The notes: a model not told the origin generated them from the letters alone. A DNA stretch of 64,000 bases from Nymphaea colorata (GCF_008831285.2 NC_045146.1:7698972-7762971); one strand, 5' to 3'; positions 44,181 through 59,089 are shown, counted from the stretch's first letter. Numbers and translations: made by a program.

Positions 44181-45000
44181 TTACAAAGACATTTGGTAGA
44201 TTCTCAGTTCAATTTCAGTTTAACACAAATAAGTTGGCCTGCACCAAGTTGATATCATATTCTTCAGTGCTGGATTCGACTATTCCAAGCTCAGTACATG
44301 TTAATCCCTCCCGAATCAAGCTCGTTTTCACTTTTATAGATTCTCTCAGGCTTGTCCAGCTCTTGACATGTCACTCAATGGGCAACTCATCTTCCAAGTT
44401 CATTCCTGATCAATCCAAGAATTAGATTTTCAGTTTCTTCACACCATTGTGATCAAATAGACTCCTCTAGAGCATTTATTAGTTCATTTTGGGCTGGCAT
44501 GCCCCATATCTTGTTTTTCCTTTTTGCCCTTGGCCATCACTCTAAAATGAGTCATTTTTGTACTCATCTATTTAGAAAAATATGATTTTGGATGGGAAAT
44601 GATGGAATTTTGACCCATAACTTGGATGCCCCTAGATCTAAGTTTGACTTGTGTCCCTGTGTGGTTAGTCTGCCCATTTGACTCACAAAATCCAGTTTTT
44701 GAGCTAGGGAAAAGATTGTCCTTTTTCAACACATGCATTATTTCTTCATAAGCCTAAGTTAGAAGTTACACAAACCTAGCTTTGGAATTACATGTATTAA
44801 AACTGAACCTAATAGGCCCACACCCAATCTGAGCCTACTTGAAAAAGCTTGAACCAACCTAACTAGTTTCACTGAACCAAACTGAACTTGTGCCTTGCCT
44901 AGTTTCAGACCAAGTGCAAAACTGAACGTAGCCCAGAGCGAGCTAGGTCAGGGAACACCCAATCCAGATCTTCTATCGTATCTCCGTAGCAATTTCCACA
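44181..45000. other. No gene identified
   Basis: AT-rich DNA with AACCTA/GAACCTA words near 44740-44950. Frames are short and unrecognised. Confidence 0.4.
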
Positions 45001-45180
45001 TATATAATCTATGTTTGTTTAGATTCAGATCTCATTTCCTGATCTCTATCTCAGATCTTTGATCCAGATCAAATTATCATATCCAGATATGTTTTTCTTT
45101 ACAAATTTGTCTACATCCAAATCATGGCCTAGAACTCAACACCATGTCTGTATGATCTAGATTCCTTGAACTTGGACACA
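45001..45180. repeat. Cryptically simple AGATCC/CAGATCT DNA
   Basis: CAGATCT, GATCCAGATC and ATCCAAATC words recur; a small member of the GATCCAA-type family. Confidence 0.5.
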
Positions 45181-46539
45181 TGCAATGCAAGGCTTTGCAC
45201 ATAAATGTATCTCTCAATTTCATAATATATGCCAGATGTCAACAGAAATCATTGTCCATGAATTGTGCAAAGTTCTCTGCAAATCATTTTTCTCTAGACA
45301 AAATTAATTTCTATGTTAAATTTACTTTAGAACAAATGAAAAATTGTTTTCTGTCTAAAAGGTGCTTGATATAACATGAAGTTTTTTATCATTTAGCCTA
45401 CGGTCTTCTAAGGTGGGCATGAATTTCAAAGTTTAGATATGTATTGAAAGTTTTTGAAAAAATTTCTCTCATGAGAGCCTATAAAATGGGTCCCACCAGC
45501 CCTGCGTCCACACACATTTCCAAAGAACTCCTTGTGAGCACAACAAATCTGATAAGATTTTGGACGAGCGCCCAAGCCAACATTAGGGGGAAAAAACGAA
45601 ATTTTGTTCAAGACCCTTGAAATCTATGTTGAAGTCTTGGATTTACATAGATCGAACGAGTGGAAGGGCAATAGCTTGAACGAACGTTGGTGAACCACCT
45701 TTCTCGCAGCAATAGAGCATTGCAGTAGTACTCAACCAAGAAACTTAGCCAGGCTCAACAAAGTCAATTGGGGTCGTCGGAGCAGTCCATGTCAAGCTTC
45801 TGCAGTTCAGGTTATTTTCCTTTTCCTTTCTCTTTTCTTTTCCTTCTTATTTCTTGTATAGTTTTTAGTTTTCTTGTTTACCTAGTAGCATATCTTAGGT
45901 TTTCTTTTTACTTTTAGCATGCTTAGTTTAGTTTATTCCTTGCTTAGACTAGGATAAGTCTGGTTTTTTATAAATCATGCTTTAGTTTCGCTTTTCAAGT
46001 TTTCCTTGATATATCTTTTAATTTTCAGTCTTTAGGATGGGCATGAGGACATGTATGCTTCTCTATCTCTTTCTACTTTAATTTCAGTATTTAATTTCAA
46101 TATTTTATCTTTTAATTTAGTTGTACATCAACATATAAATTTCTTTTGATATAATTTAGGTATTCATTGTGCCAAAGTTCTAAACATGCATTGAGTCACA
46201 AGTCACATATACAGGCACTACTTGCACACCTAGCTTAGTCTCCACTTAGGTACACTTTCAAAACATATTTTTATAAAACATGTTTCAAAAGAAGCTTTTT
46301 CCAAAATCATGTTTAAAAAAGCCTAGACTCATGCACGATCATGGTTTAAACTTAGATCCAACCCGTGTATGTCTTCTATGACATAGCATAGTCTGGCCCT
46401 AGAACCCCAGCTGAAATCCTAAAAAACTAGATACAGGTCTCATTGGCCGACCCCTATCAAACCTTCTTCAATATCTAACAAAGGCCAAACATTGAATTCA
46501 TGAAACCCAAATCTAAACCCTAGCTAGGTCTAGACCCAT
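45181..46539. other. No gene identified
   Basis: Intergenic DNA. A T-rich, CTTTTCC-containing patch lies at 45800-46020. No supported coding region. Confidence 0.4.
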
Positions 46540-46950
46540 GAATCTAGTTAAGAATACTTGAACCATATTTGGATCTTAGATTTTAGATCTTTGAACTAAG
46601 ATAAGTGGAATTGGATTATATAACTTAAATTTGAATCTCAAGCCTAGATGATAGATCTCATTATAAATCCTAAATTGGACCATGAATCAAAGGGTTGGAT
46701 CCCAATTCAAAGTTAGATCTCAATAATGTCAAGCGACAATTTGAATTTAAACCATAGAAAATTCCTAGAGTTTCAACCATGGCCCTAAACCATGGCCAAG
46801 ATATCCAATCTTTGAAATTTGATTTTGATTTGAATTGCAATGGAATTGTTGGGTCTACAATCTGAGATAGAGTTGAATCTAAATGGGATCTCTAGACTTA
46901 GGTTAGTGAATTGCAACTTCAACCTGAATTAGAAACCTTAAAGATCCCTG
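46540..46950. repeat. Cryptically simple TTGGATCTTAGAT-type DNA
   Basis: Recurrent GATCTCA, GGATCC and TTGAATC words without fixed period. It lies just downstream of the gypsy pol relic and may be part of that element's non-coding 3' region. Confidence 0.5.
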
Positions 46951-47829
46951 TCCTAGCCCTTTGACCCTAGTGATCAAATCCTAATCTTTCACGCTCTATC
47001 TGCATGTATACTTGTTAGCTTAAGTTCATTTCACATGAACTGAGATATGAACTACGGCTCATTTGACAAGCATTCTAAGTTTATGAATTCTCATTTTGAT
47101 GGTTCACTTAGATTTCCAAACTTGTGCCTCTTCCAAAATCAGGGAATATTTGTTTTACTTAGAATCAGGATGACATATAAATCTTAGACCTTGGATCGTA
47201 AAGTCTAGTCCTTGGTCTGATTACTTTAGTAAAGACATCAAGAATGGTTAGACCATATATTGATAGGTTGGGTCATATTTCTTAGATTCCTACATAAAGA
47301 GAATGGAGACAACTACAAGTACTGTCTTTTCCATTTTAAAACAGCATATATGCAAGATTGAAATTTTTTGCATGTAAATAGTTGACCAACTATGATGCCA
47401 CTTGAAAGTTGAAAGTAATGGAAAGGTAGCAAATTTTCAAAAGTTATTTGAGAGCTAGTTGAATGACTTAGTTTTGATAATGAAAAGTCTTTTGATCATG
47501 ATTCAAAATAGTTATCTGGCCCTATTTTTGGAGGATGATTCAAAAGGTAAGGAAAATGTGTTAATGTAGTTCGCATCAAAGTGCAACCCATCATGTTTTT
47601 AATCTTGAGATTGATTTTCATTTTTTGAGAACCTTTTGGAAAACCTTTTAGAAAAATGATAGGTCATGTGGACCTAAGACAGTGTAGAGAAGGTTTTGGT
47701 CCTATGCCTCTAAAGAAGCTCTAGTATGGCAGTCAAAACAGTTGTGTCCAAGCATGAAGAGGCATAACAATGTTAACATATCTGACCACCATATAGAGAG
47801 ACATGAACCTTGATGAACTTATTGATTGA

Positions 47830-50800
47830 TTAAAGTTGAAAGTACAAGATAAGCTATGGGTAAAACTTCTTAATGTGTAAAGGATTTACATGATCCGAGA
47901 GTTCTACACCATCAGCATCAATCAACTTGTATGAATTCCTAGGCAACACTTCCTTAATTATATATGGTCCTTCCCAATTAAGAGCTTATCTACCATAGGG
48001 CCTAATCTTCGAACCAATGATTGACCTGATGACTATGTCATTTACTTTGAATTTCATCTCAATGACTGACTTGGTGAAGTGACGTGCGACTCGTTGACAG
48101 TATGCCTTTTGCATTTTCAACCATATTCGACATTTTCTCTCCTAGTATGTCAAATTGTACTAACCTCTATTGTTGGTAACAGTCAAGCAGTAATTCTCAC
48201 AAAGTTGCAAATTTAAAAGCTGGCTTCTGCATGTGGAAGGGTAAAACCATGTCAATTTCATATAACAATTCTAAGGGAATGCCATTTGTATGAATATATA
48301 GACCTTAGCAAGGGGTTGCATAGTGATGTTTCATGCAGAATTTGACATAAAAGTCTCTCATCCTTTCATACTTGAAGTGATTGTCAAATCATGAGGGATT
48401 TCGAAATGACAAAGGATATTCTTGTGTATGAAGGAAACAATGTGTCTTCCACTATTATGAGGGTGAAGGGTTCTATCCATTTGGTGAAATATTTTGTAGC
48501 CACTAGGAAGTATTTGTGACTATTTGAAGTTGATGGATTGATGAGATCAATCATATTGAAGTCCAACATGGATAATGGTTTTAGTGACACCACAAAATGG
48601 AGAAATGCTTCCGGAGTATGAATGGCATCTGCATGAACTTAGCATGCACTTCTTGACATAGTTATGGCAATCTTTGTGCATTGTTTTCCAGTAATACTCA
48701 TCATGAGTACTGTTTGGATGGTATTGAAAACCTACACGACCATAAATTCTGTTCTAGGCTCCTTAACAACTTCAAATGCTTCGTCATCATCTAGGCAATG
48801 AGCATATTCAAAACTGAAGCCTCTTCTATAGAGTACTTCTATTACGATGAAGTAACGAGCTTACATTCATTGAATGGCTAACCGTTCTTTCTTGGGCATG
48901 TTACTTGGGATTCCTTAGTTTTCAAATAATTGTTGATATCTTGGAACCAATGTGCTTTCTTGGTTAAGACTTTGTGCTTTGACATGTTGTGTATATAGGA
49001 GAAAAACAATTAAAAGACATAACCAAATAATTTCTTTTTCAAGATTGATGAGTAGCACGCCAATGCATGCACCTATCATGTTTTTTGAGACATCGAAGAA
49101 TAAATTCCAAACAAGTTGTGCTACATGCAAGAGATGTCCATTAGGGGAGATTATCTTCTACCTTGATCTCTTTTATTAATGGGAAGTTAGGTAAGTGATC
49201 TGCTACCGTTTGGCTTTTAATAGATCTTGGAGAAATATATTTAAGGCCATATTGCATCAAGAGTACCAATTGTTTAGTGATATGATTGCTGAGAAAAGAT
49301 TATTCAAGAATATATTGAGGAAGATTAAGCCTTGACAAGATCTTGACCTCACACGAAAGTAGATAATACCTTAGTTTCTAGCACATCCATATCTGGACAA
49401 TTTTTCTTCATCATAGGTATTTTTTCTTATACCATAATGTTTTGCTCATGTAATGGATGATGTGCTCTATTGTGCACCCCTCTACATATTGAGCTAGAAA
49501 GTCATCACGTGCTGATTCATTGTCAGAGATGGAGAGAAAATGGTTTTGCAACACTGGTGGTCTTGGAATTGAATGATTAAGCAACCATTTGTTGTGCTTT
49601 TTAAAGGACTATTGGCATTTTGAGCCTCATTTAAGTTTGAAGTCTTTACTAAGTAATCTATTGAAGGGTCTGCATCTCATAGCCAAATTAGAGATGAACT
49701 GTCGGATTGATTGGATTCACTCTTGCAAACTACAAAGTTCCTTCAAACTGGTTGGTGCTATATATCTATGATGGCTTTGGCTTTTGAAAGATCAACTTTG
49801 ATTTCTTTCTTTTTTTATCATGAATCCCAAAAGTTCGCTTAACTTAACCATAAAGACACACTTTTGTAGATTGAGACAACTTATAAAGCAATAAGTGATT
49901 GAACACTTGTTTCAAAATGTCAATACAATCTTCCCAAGATCTAGATTTGACTAGAAATATCATTAACATATGCATCCATGAATTTGTGCATTGGGTTATG
50001 AAAAATAGCCATTATAGCTCTTTGGTAAGTTGTCTCTATATTCTTTATGCTAAAAGGCATGATTGTATAGCATAATGTTCCTCAATGCATAATAAATGAT
50101 GTTTTTGGCTTATTTTTTACTATCAATTTGATCTTAATTAGAGTAACCATCCATAAAGGATAACATTGTATGCCTGACAATACTACCAACCAAGAGGTTG
50201 ACATTCGACAAATGATAATCATCATTGGGCATTGCTTCGTTGAGATCCCTCAATCAATGTAGATCCTTACTTTCCATTCTTCTTGGGAATAATGGCAATG
50301 CTTGCTAGCCACTGGGATAGTCAATCATTCTAACAAAGCTTGCTCCCAAAAGACCTTTTAGGCTTGCTTTGACTTTGTTTTCCACCTGTGGATCTAGTTT
50401 CTTGAGTTTTTGCTTGACTTACTTACAACCTGATTGGAGGGTAGTCCTCTACTAACTTATTGTTGAGTTTGACATATCCTCATGTCTTCAAGCAAACATC
50501 TCTTTGTGATCTTTTAAGAATTGAATAAGGCTTTATTTTTTTATGAACTATGACTAGACCAATTTTAACAAACATGGGGTCCTTTTCAGTTCCACTATTG
50601 ACTTCTCCAATTGGATCGTTCACCAAGGTTGATGGTTGCTCTTGCCTTTCAATATGATCTATACCTAACACAACTCATATGGCTAGGGAAGCTTTAATAT
50701 ATCTTTCCCTTTCTCTTCACCTTGTAGTATGGAAGTCTTGTTGACATTTTTTCTGGCTATAGCCCACTCCATATGGGATTTCTCCATACTATGATTGATT

Positions 50801-53300
50801 ATCAATTTCCCAATGGTTTTTTGAGATGCCATGATAGAACTCCTGGATACAAAATGTTCTCCCCTTAAGAAATAACCTCTCATATCATTATAAAAAAAAA
50901 AAAAGAATTTTAATGATAGGAGTGCAAGAGATGGAAACAATACCTCAAAGAACTTTCAACTTTTATGTCAAAATTAGAGTATTTACATGATTGACTCTGG
51001 AATTGACTTCAAGACAAATGATTGGTGAACAAAAAAACAAAGACTTAGGGCAATATGACAGTAAATAAAGACACAAGACAACCTAATAGAGTTCAAATGA
51101 CTTGAGACATAGTTTTACAAGTTTACAAAGAAACTATTCTTAGAGGTGAGATTTAGACAGGGCAAGCTCAATCTCTCCCCTTCTTTCTCCTACCATTATC
51201 AGACTATGTGAAACTGAGTTCTCTCTTGCCTATTACCTTTTTGCTGTTGAAATTGGTTCAAATAGGCCTTATTGACTATACCCCTATCCTATAAAAGGCA
51301 GTTAGCCTTGTTTCAGAAGCATAAAAAACTTTGCTTAATCTTCTTGAACAACTTGTAGAGTGAATAATGCTTGAAGGAAGAATAATTAATGTAGCCATGT
51401 AGCTTAAAGACAATAGGCCCTTTGCTTGGCCAGCTCATCTAATCTCAAGATCCTCAAAATTTTGGTTAGATCAATCTCATTTGTCTTCCAAATGCTTGGT
51501 ATGGGCATTGTGAGATCTGGATGAGGGACCATAGGCTATAGCATGCATTCTTTGGGTCTTCCGCCAAAACTGTGGTGATGACACCACTCATACTCTACTT
51601 CACGCATTGATGCAAAGTTAAGGGTATACTATTGGTAGAGTGGATCCACAGTCACCCCAATGAAAGATTGTATGGTGACAGCACATTCATTGCGTAGAAC
51701 AAGGTAGAATGGGTAAGATAATTGATGAATATTTCAAGAATAATTGTGCTTTTCTATGTGTGAGTGGTTGTCAAGACCATATTTCTCAGTTGTTCAAGTT
51801 AATATTCTTCAGCCTTTATTGCTAACACCTTAACTATCTTTTTTAGCATGATGTTGAGACTACTCCTGCCATCAACAAGAATATAAGAGATAGACATCCC
51901 CCAGCACGAGTGACAATGTATAGAGATTTGTTGTGATAGACATGTGATCGTGGTATATGATCATCTGAAAACATTATCGAAGCATTGGACAACACGAAGT
52001 TGACAGTGTATGCAATCGCTTCTAGGGTAGTGTTTGGCTTCATTTTCATCATATTCAACAGATTGTCCTCTGCCTTCTTGTGTTGGGAGGACAGTTTCAA
52101 CAACTTTAGGATAGAAATATTATATATGTGGTTGATCAGTCCAACCTCTCCTCAGTGGCTTTGGAAGTCTCAGTTTGTTCCACCACTAGAGTTGGTTGAT
52201 TTCCTGTCATAAGTTTAGACAGTTTCACATTTCTCTTCTATTGCATAACTCTTTTGTTGGACAAATCAAAGAAATCAACATGTTCATGATGGATGGCCAA
52301 ATTTGATGTTGTATGAGAAACTCTTTGGTGTTTAAGGCCAAATGTGATTCTGCTAGATAAATGACAATGTGGACACGATGTTAGCAAAAGTCTTTTGGTG
52401 GTCAAGGAAGGGATTGCTAAGGACTTGAAGTTGTGTGTCTACTGTGATTGGTAAGTCTTTATCCAAACAATCTTGTGTAATGTGTTTTAGGACTATGCAG
52501 TCCTCTATGTCGTGTTTGCATTACGCCCTTGAAAGCATTTGTCATGTTGTTTGACCTTGAATTCAAGGGGATCAACTTCGTTGGAATTTTGAGCAAATTC
52601 TTGGACATGAGCAAGTTCATGATATCTTCTTGCTCTTGCTTTAGCAAGGTGAACTTGCGATCCTTGTTCCATGTAGGACGTTTCTCTTCTTCTGACTTAT
52701 TTGCGAAAGGTTGCCACTTTTTGTGCATCAGGTTCCTTTTTTGTCTCAATGCTATTGATCATAACACTTTGCATGCCGGGCTGCTTACTAGTCTAATTAA
52801 TCTGACTTGGACTAGCCATAGTTGCAGCAATCAAATAATTTAGAGAGATCTTAGCTGCCTTTTTGTTTTCTTCTTTTGTGACATTGGGCAGAATATAATC
52901 ATATGTTCCTTTTCAATTTTTCTCTCCAAGTATTCAACCTTATGTGTCAGCCCTACAAATGACTGAGTTGGGTGTTTGTTTGACTAGTCCTCTCAATGGC
53001 TATTTGAAACTATCTAGAATCATGATGATAAAGGGTGCTCCTTGGGCATGAGAGTCTTCAATTTATTGCAGACCAGACGCTACCTCTAAATATAGTCATT
53101 TACCTTTTCATTAGACTTAGGGCGCAAGCTAGAAAAATAATTAACAGAATAAGTTGTGTCTACATTGCTCTTGAACCTTTATATGAACATGTTGTCTATT
53201 ATGTCAAAATCCTAAATTTCCATTGGGTTGACATTTTTTGTGTACCAATGGGCCGCGATTCATTCCAAACTATGTGGGAAGCAGATGAATAGTGCATGGT
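47830..53300 (-). mobile_element. Decayed Ty3/gypsy retrotransposon (gag-pol remnant)
   Basis: Minus-strand fragments occur in canonical Ty3/gypsy order from high to low coordinates: a gag-like region (about 53260-52460), a protease-start-like segment (about 52010-51880), the N-terminal edge of reverse transcriptase (about 50600-50530), an RT core whose catalytic box reads YVND instead of YVDD (about 50080-49940), RNase H (FFDVS near 49100), an integrase core (about 48560-48470, with YFTKW) and an integrase C-terminal/chromodomain-side segment (about 47970-47860). Each piece sits in a short frame interrupted by stops and shifts, so the element is non-functional. No LTR pair was found by eye. 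The internal domains are the evidence; boundaries are approximate. Confidence 0.75.
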
Positions 53301-56100
53301 CGTCAACCTAGGTCACTTTACTATTTTGTCCCTAACAGGAAATTCCCCATGTAGTAGGGTCCTTATTATTAAGTCTCATCCAAAATACCTTATTTTAGCT
53401 GCAGTCAGCTATCTAACCCCTCAACACTTAGTAAAACCCTAGCTCCCTAAGTCAACCCCTCAGTGCATTTGATCATTTTTCCCCTAAACCTCATTATTAT
53501 GGTTTATTTTCATAGGAAGACTATAGGAGACCTAAGAATTGTCTACCATAGTTCATTTAGGGTGAATTTTATCCTTCCACGCCCTCAAAATCAACCAAAA
53601 TGGACATCACAACCTAATTTTAGCCAAAATTAGTCCAGAAATGTTTCATTTTTGTCAAGTGAAGTGCTGGATTCATAATTCAGATTAAGTCCTTATATAT
53701 CTATATGCTCTTTTACATAAATATTTTGATTATTTTAATATAAATTAATGTAGAATATGTACCCTACTTATGTATAGATAACTCTTTTATGAGTGTATAA
53801 TATTTTAAGTAATTCATCATATAATTGTATATGAAAGTTGTTATAATGCAAACATCACCCATATGTAAGTAAATTTTTATATGGAAATGGGTAAACTTTA
53901 TGATGTTATATGCTAAATATTGCCGGAAGACTAAAATTTATAATTTGTAGATAAGAGCACCATGAATCGTTGTCAAAGTACCATGAACTGTCATTGCATC
54001 ATAAATTGTCAGTACTCACCTGATGGCTATTTTTTAGTGGCAAGTTTTTACTTTTAGCCATCCAAGACTACAAAAATTGTTAAATGGCAGTGTGTCTAGT
54101 CACTACAGTGCAAGTGTTGTCTAAGTAGCGTATTGCATAGTTTGGTATTACTTTATATACATAAATTATTGTATGAAAGGCAAATATATGTATGTAACTA
54201 TTTTATGAAACATATCATTAAGTTGCTATTGTATTTATGAACTGATATAGTGAAGGTGGCACAAGTAAATTGTTCTATGATTTTATATGATTGGCGTTGT
54301 TTACCTAAGTCACTTTATTAATGCAAACACTACTTATATATAGGAAAATCACTTTGTCATCTATTTTGTTTAAAACATTGTATAGCCATATATGAATGTT
54401 GTTTATAATATGGACATTGCCCATATAAGTAAATGTATATATGACATCATGTAAATGACTTATTATTATATGCCTAGATTGTTATACTACTAACATTGCA
54501 TACACAAAAGAAAAAAAAAATCTCTATTTGTAGATTCAATCACCTATTTATATTTGATTTTCATGAGGTTTTCTATAAAAGCAATAATATTTCACTTTGT
54601 CATTTCTTGTTTCATGATAAGTATAATAATTTCAACACTGTTCTTCTGTTTTTAAGTTACATTGGTAAATATGTTTATGAAAGTGCCATTGTACCACTAT
54701 TGCTTTTTTTTTAACTTTTTATGTTTGTTTAGGACAAGTTCGTAACACTTTTTGTCACATGCCATTTGCGTATATGGCTGCATGATTGTGTTTGAAGTTT
54801 CTCACCATAGTGCAAACATTTTCATAACTTATTATTGTACATATAGGTAAGTTGTATGTGCAAGTAAATTATTAATATGACATGTACAACTAAATAAGTT
54901 TTTGTTTAAATAGTTATAGTGAAAAGAATATATGTATTACTATATGGTTTCATATTTTCATTTATAAATCATTATGAAAATGTATACATTACTCATGCAA
55001 TCATTGCATACTTGTCTATATATAGATTGCTATATTGTTAGCATCATTTATAGGTAAATTATTTTATGAGCGGGTATTGTTAACATAGATTATTGTATCA
55101 CAGTGTTCGGATTTCTCTTTGGAGCAAAAGCATTTTCATGTGTAGCAACTTGTAAGTGCAACTAAATAGTTTTGTATAACACGTATCAATAACTCACCAA
55201 TATTGCATAAATAAATTATTATTGTGGAGATAGTAAGTAAACTATCAAATAGTTGCATGCAGTTTTAAATGAATGATTGTGTGATTATATACAAGACATT
55301 ATAGTCTGAAGCGTATCTTCAACCAATAATCATTTTTGAGAATTTGATGAGAAAAATAGTTATATATATTGTAACAATTACTCATATTTAATTTTATTTA
55401 AAAATACAATAATAATTTATGTATAAATCACTATGAAGGAATTGCCATTAAAATCACTTATTAGGCACACAAGTTTGTGTAAATTACACAGAAAAACACT
55501 ATATGGTATGTTAAAAAAAATTATTGTATTGCTCATGATACATCACTTTGTCATAAGTTTTGGAAATAGTACATCATTATAGTAATTTATGTAAATAAAC
55601 CCACATATATATATCACTAAGCAGAAGCAATTAGTCATAATGATTTTTGTAAGTTGTTATACATTATATTGATTACCTGTAGCAATTTACTTAAAGAAAT
55701 TACAATAATCTATGTATAAACCATTATGATTGTATTATGAAGGCACCCGGATCCTGATTACAAGTAACCTGATAACTCAAACGTTCAATACTATCTTTGA
55801 CTATTTGTTAAATTTCCATTGTTGAGAATTAAATAAGATAGGAAAAATAACCTATTATTTGCACAATCAAAACTTATTTTGTATGCATTTGTTTGTGCAC
55901 GTGTGGCGGCCTATATTTTATCAACTATTTGGCAAATTCTCTTCATATTTTTTTTTGGTGAAATGTTCAATACCTAAGCTATATAATATATCAATATGTG
56001 TAATAATAGTAAATAAATAATTTGCTAATGTTATATAAATAAATATTGAAGACTATGTATCTTGTACATGTTCTACATAACTTCTTAGTTGACTTGGCAA
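53301..56100. other. Very AT-rich gene-free stretch with degenerate short repeats
   Basis: ATATAGGTAAATTATT, CATTATGAA and ATTGTTA-like words recur at irregular intervals from about 53700 to 55750. They look like heavily decayed tandem repeats. No coding region, RNA gene or terminal repeat is supported. Confidence 0.5.
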
Positions 56101-56261
56101 GAGAAACCTCTATCCGTACCCAACAAGGTTGCAGGCCACTAGATATGCCAACTCCCTGAACCAAGTTTTCCAACCTTGCAAAGATAGAAACAAAAAGGGA
56201 CAGAGAGAGAGTCCTAATGAACCCAAAAGGTTAGGGTTTACCATAGCCGGAGGACAGAATG

Positions 56262-56301
56262 AAAGACAAGAGAGAGAGAGAGAGATAGAGAGAGAGAGAG
56301 A
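56262..56301. repeat. (AG)n microsatellite
   Basis: Slightly interrupted AG repeat in otherwise unique-looking DNA. Confidence 0.85.
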
Positions 56302-56976
56302 ACTACAACCTAATAGTGTCCTTCGAAATGGCATGGCCGGCAAACGGTGGGCCTTTGTTGATGGTCAACATCGATGGATGCCACTCACCTGCAGTCCAAC
56401 ACACTCCATGCTATGAAAATCCTGGAAGAGAGATAGATGAGGTAAAACATGGGGTGAGTCAAATGCATGAAAGGTCGAAGCCTTTCTTTAAACCTGGTTC
56501 GAAACAAGCAGCTCATTCTAAAACCTAGTTTGTTTGTATCAGAAAAGTATATTGCATCACTACAAATTGAATTGCACTGAACTTGGGCGATCCCAATCCA
56601 AAGCAATCTAGTGAGTTGGACGATTTGGTCTAATTCACTCGAATTTTAGTCATATATTGCTCAGGTCCTAACTTGTAGCCCAGTAGCTGAATCATCCTGA
56701 GCCGAATTGGCCAATTCTTGAGTCAGCTTGCTGGGTTTTCCAACTATGCATAATTCATGTGAGAATAGCATAAATGCAACAAATATACCTTAGTCAACAC
56801 ATGCTTTTTACATGCCATGGTCAACCACAAACAAGAAGATAAAACAATTGTCTATTATATATGGAGGAAAACTCAATCATGAAAACTTAAATGATAATTG
56901 GCTGCAATGCTCAGGAATCCTATCTTACTCTATTGGAAAGAAAATACTCAAATAATGATGTCCTAACGACCCAATG

Positions 56977-56977
<1 letters not shown>
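56302..56977. other. No gene identified
   Basis: 56560-56740 contains repeated GAATT/CCAATTC/GAGTCAG words like those at 21830-21960. No coding support. Confidence 0.4.

Positions 56978-57016
<39 letters not shown>
56978..57016. repeat. Compound microsatellite (AT)n(GT)n
   Basis: A short AT run followed directly by GT repeats. Confidence 0.93.
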
Positions 57017-57269
57017 TTGCGCCCTGAACATGGTTAAAGGCAGCTCAATGCAATGCAACAATGTGATATCCCAAATTTCCCCCCTATCAAAATAACTCTT
57101 TTGTCCTTGCGTCATCTATTTTACTATTGCTTTTGGAACAAATCTCCCACTTGTTTGGTTTGCAGCTTTAGGGAAAACTCGGATCATCTTGTCCCACCTA
57201 CTTGACCCATCATAACTTGAAACCTACAAAAACCGCGTAAACATACTTAAGAAGTATTTTGGAGTCTGC

Positions 57270-57297
57270 ACTTGTGTGTGTGTGTGTGTGTGTGTAT
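57270..57297. repeat. (GT)n microsatellite
   Basis: About 25 bp of GT repeats. Confidence 0.9.
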
Positions 57298-57350
57298 AAT
57301 CGTTTGTTGGTATGCATACTAAATTAATCTAAACATGATCTATATCTATA

Positions 57351-57352
<2 letters not shown>

Positions 57353-57406
<54 letters not shown>

Positions 57407-57410
57407 CACA
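57353..57410. repeat. Compound microsatellite (AC)n(AT)n
   Basis: About 38 bp of AC repeats followed by a short AT run. Confidence 0.95.
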
Positions 57411-57479
57411 ACAAGTATATATTTCAAGTTTAAACAGCAAGTTATTTAGGTTTGTTAATGCTTTAAGTATTATTGCACA

Positions 57480-57740
57480 ATGAAGTACATTGGAAAACAC
57501 CAAAATTCCATTCTGAATTCACAATTTGAATTCCATTTCTCAATTCAGGTCCCAAATCCAAATTTGACTTCAAAACCAAATCCCATTACAATATGTTAAC
57601 CACCAACTAATCAAAGTATATTAAAATTAAATCTAGCATATTTTTAAAATAATTCTGATCCAAATGTGAACCTAATTTAATATTTATTTAAATCCAAGTT
57701 TGATGGACACAATTTCTTAAATTTGAATCCAATTTATGCT
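57480..57740. repeat. Cryptically simple AATCCAAATTTGA-type DNA
   Basis: CCAAATCC, AATTCCA and AATCCAA words recur irregularly, as in other blocks of the window. Confidence 0.5.
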
Positions 57741-59089
57741 GGGCCAATCGGTCCTATCAAATACTAAATGAAACGGGTGTACCAAAGCCATGGTCAAACA
57801 ATACAAATATTGCAAACCCTGAAAGAGATCGAGCACTCCATGCTGATTTCAGATGATGTAGATGCATCATTGTGAAGCCCAATATGTTAAAATCTCCCCA
57901 TCACGCCAACCAGCACTAGTTCTCTACACAGCTAGGCAACAATTCTTTTCCAAGCCAAAGGATCAGTCTAAAGCACTCCAATAAACAACAAGACAGAAAA
58001 CTCACATGCTTAGAGAGAGATTATAACACAGAAAATTTAAACATAGTAATGACACCTAAAGAAAAGGCAATACAATGGTTTTCAATTTTCATATTTAAAT
58101 GAAAACTATAAAATTGCTGCATATACAAAAAAAAGTGTAAAAGAAGATGGTATTTGCGAAGCAAGAAAAACCTACACATGAACACTTCAGGAGCACCGAA
58201 AAGCTTAAGCAATCTCTTTATGATAAATACAATTTCTATAATTTATAGGGTATCAAGAGCTATCACAAGCTTATTGTACAATGGTTAACCAATCTTCCCT
58301 ATCTGCCACGTAAAAGAACTTGGATGAGGTTTCTCTCGAAAAGATGTGCATGTCAAGTGTTGGAATTCACGTTTATACATAACGTATTATGAGACACTGA
58401 GAGACCATATCCAACTGAAATGTTGTTGACTTGAACGGTAAGAATGTCCTTGCCTTTGGATACATCTGGTTACCAAGAAGTAGCACAACAAAGAAAACAT
58501 AAACTAATAATCCTATAGTTTGCTAAGAAGCATTCTTGTACTCGCTAATATAAAGTTCCCTCTATATGACCCCTCATGTCTTGAAGTAATTGCCTCAACC
58601 AACAAGCTATTACATTAAAGTCATTGTCCTATATTTCACTCTTATAGAGGAAAGAAATACCTTTATAAAGCCATCTAATCACCTAAAAGATAGAAATCAA
58701 TCAAAGAGTTATGAGAATTCACATTGTCCTCAATCAGAGTCATGTGTGCAAATCAATTCTAAAGTTGAAGATTGCAAAAACAAGTTTGTATCAATGGATC
58801 CTTTAAGATATCATACTATCCAAAGAGAAAGGTTACAATGAAACAAAAAAGAAATAAAATTGAATTAGATCTTACCTGCATTAACTGTCCTCTTAGTTTA
58901 AGGGGGGAAAGAAGTCCTTGTGTGCTTGATTGCGTTTGCTGCCTTTTTGAAGAATCAAACCTCTGTTATATTCATCCCTTTTGGGAGGGAAAAAGAAAGA
59001 TTGAGATTTTATTCATAATATTTATGGGTAGGATGAAAATGTGAAGGCCTCTACACAAGTGAGGTAAGAGCTTACCAAGATCCTCTAGG
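57741..59089. other. No gene identified
   Basis: Intergenic sequence. Frames of up to 90 codons (58590-59044) overlap in different frames and have no recognised domain. Confidence 0.4.
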
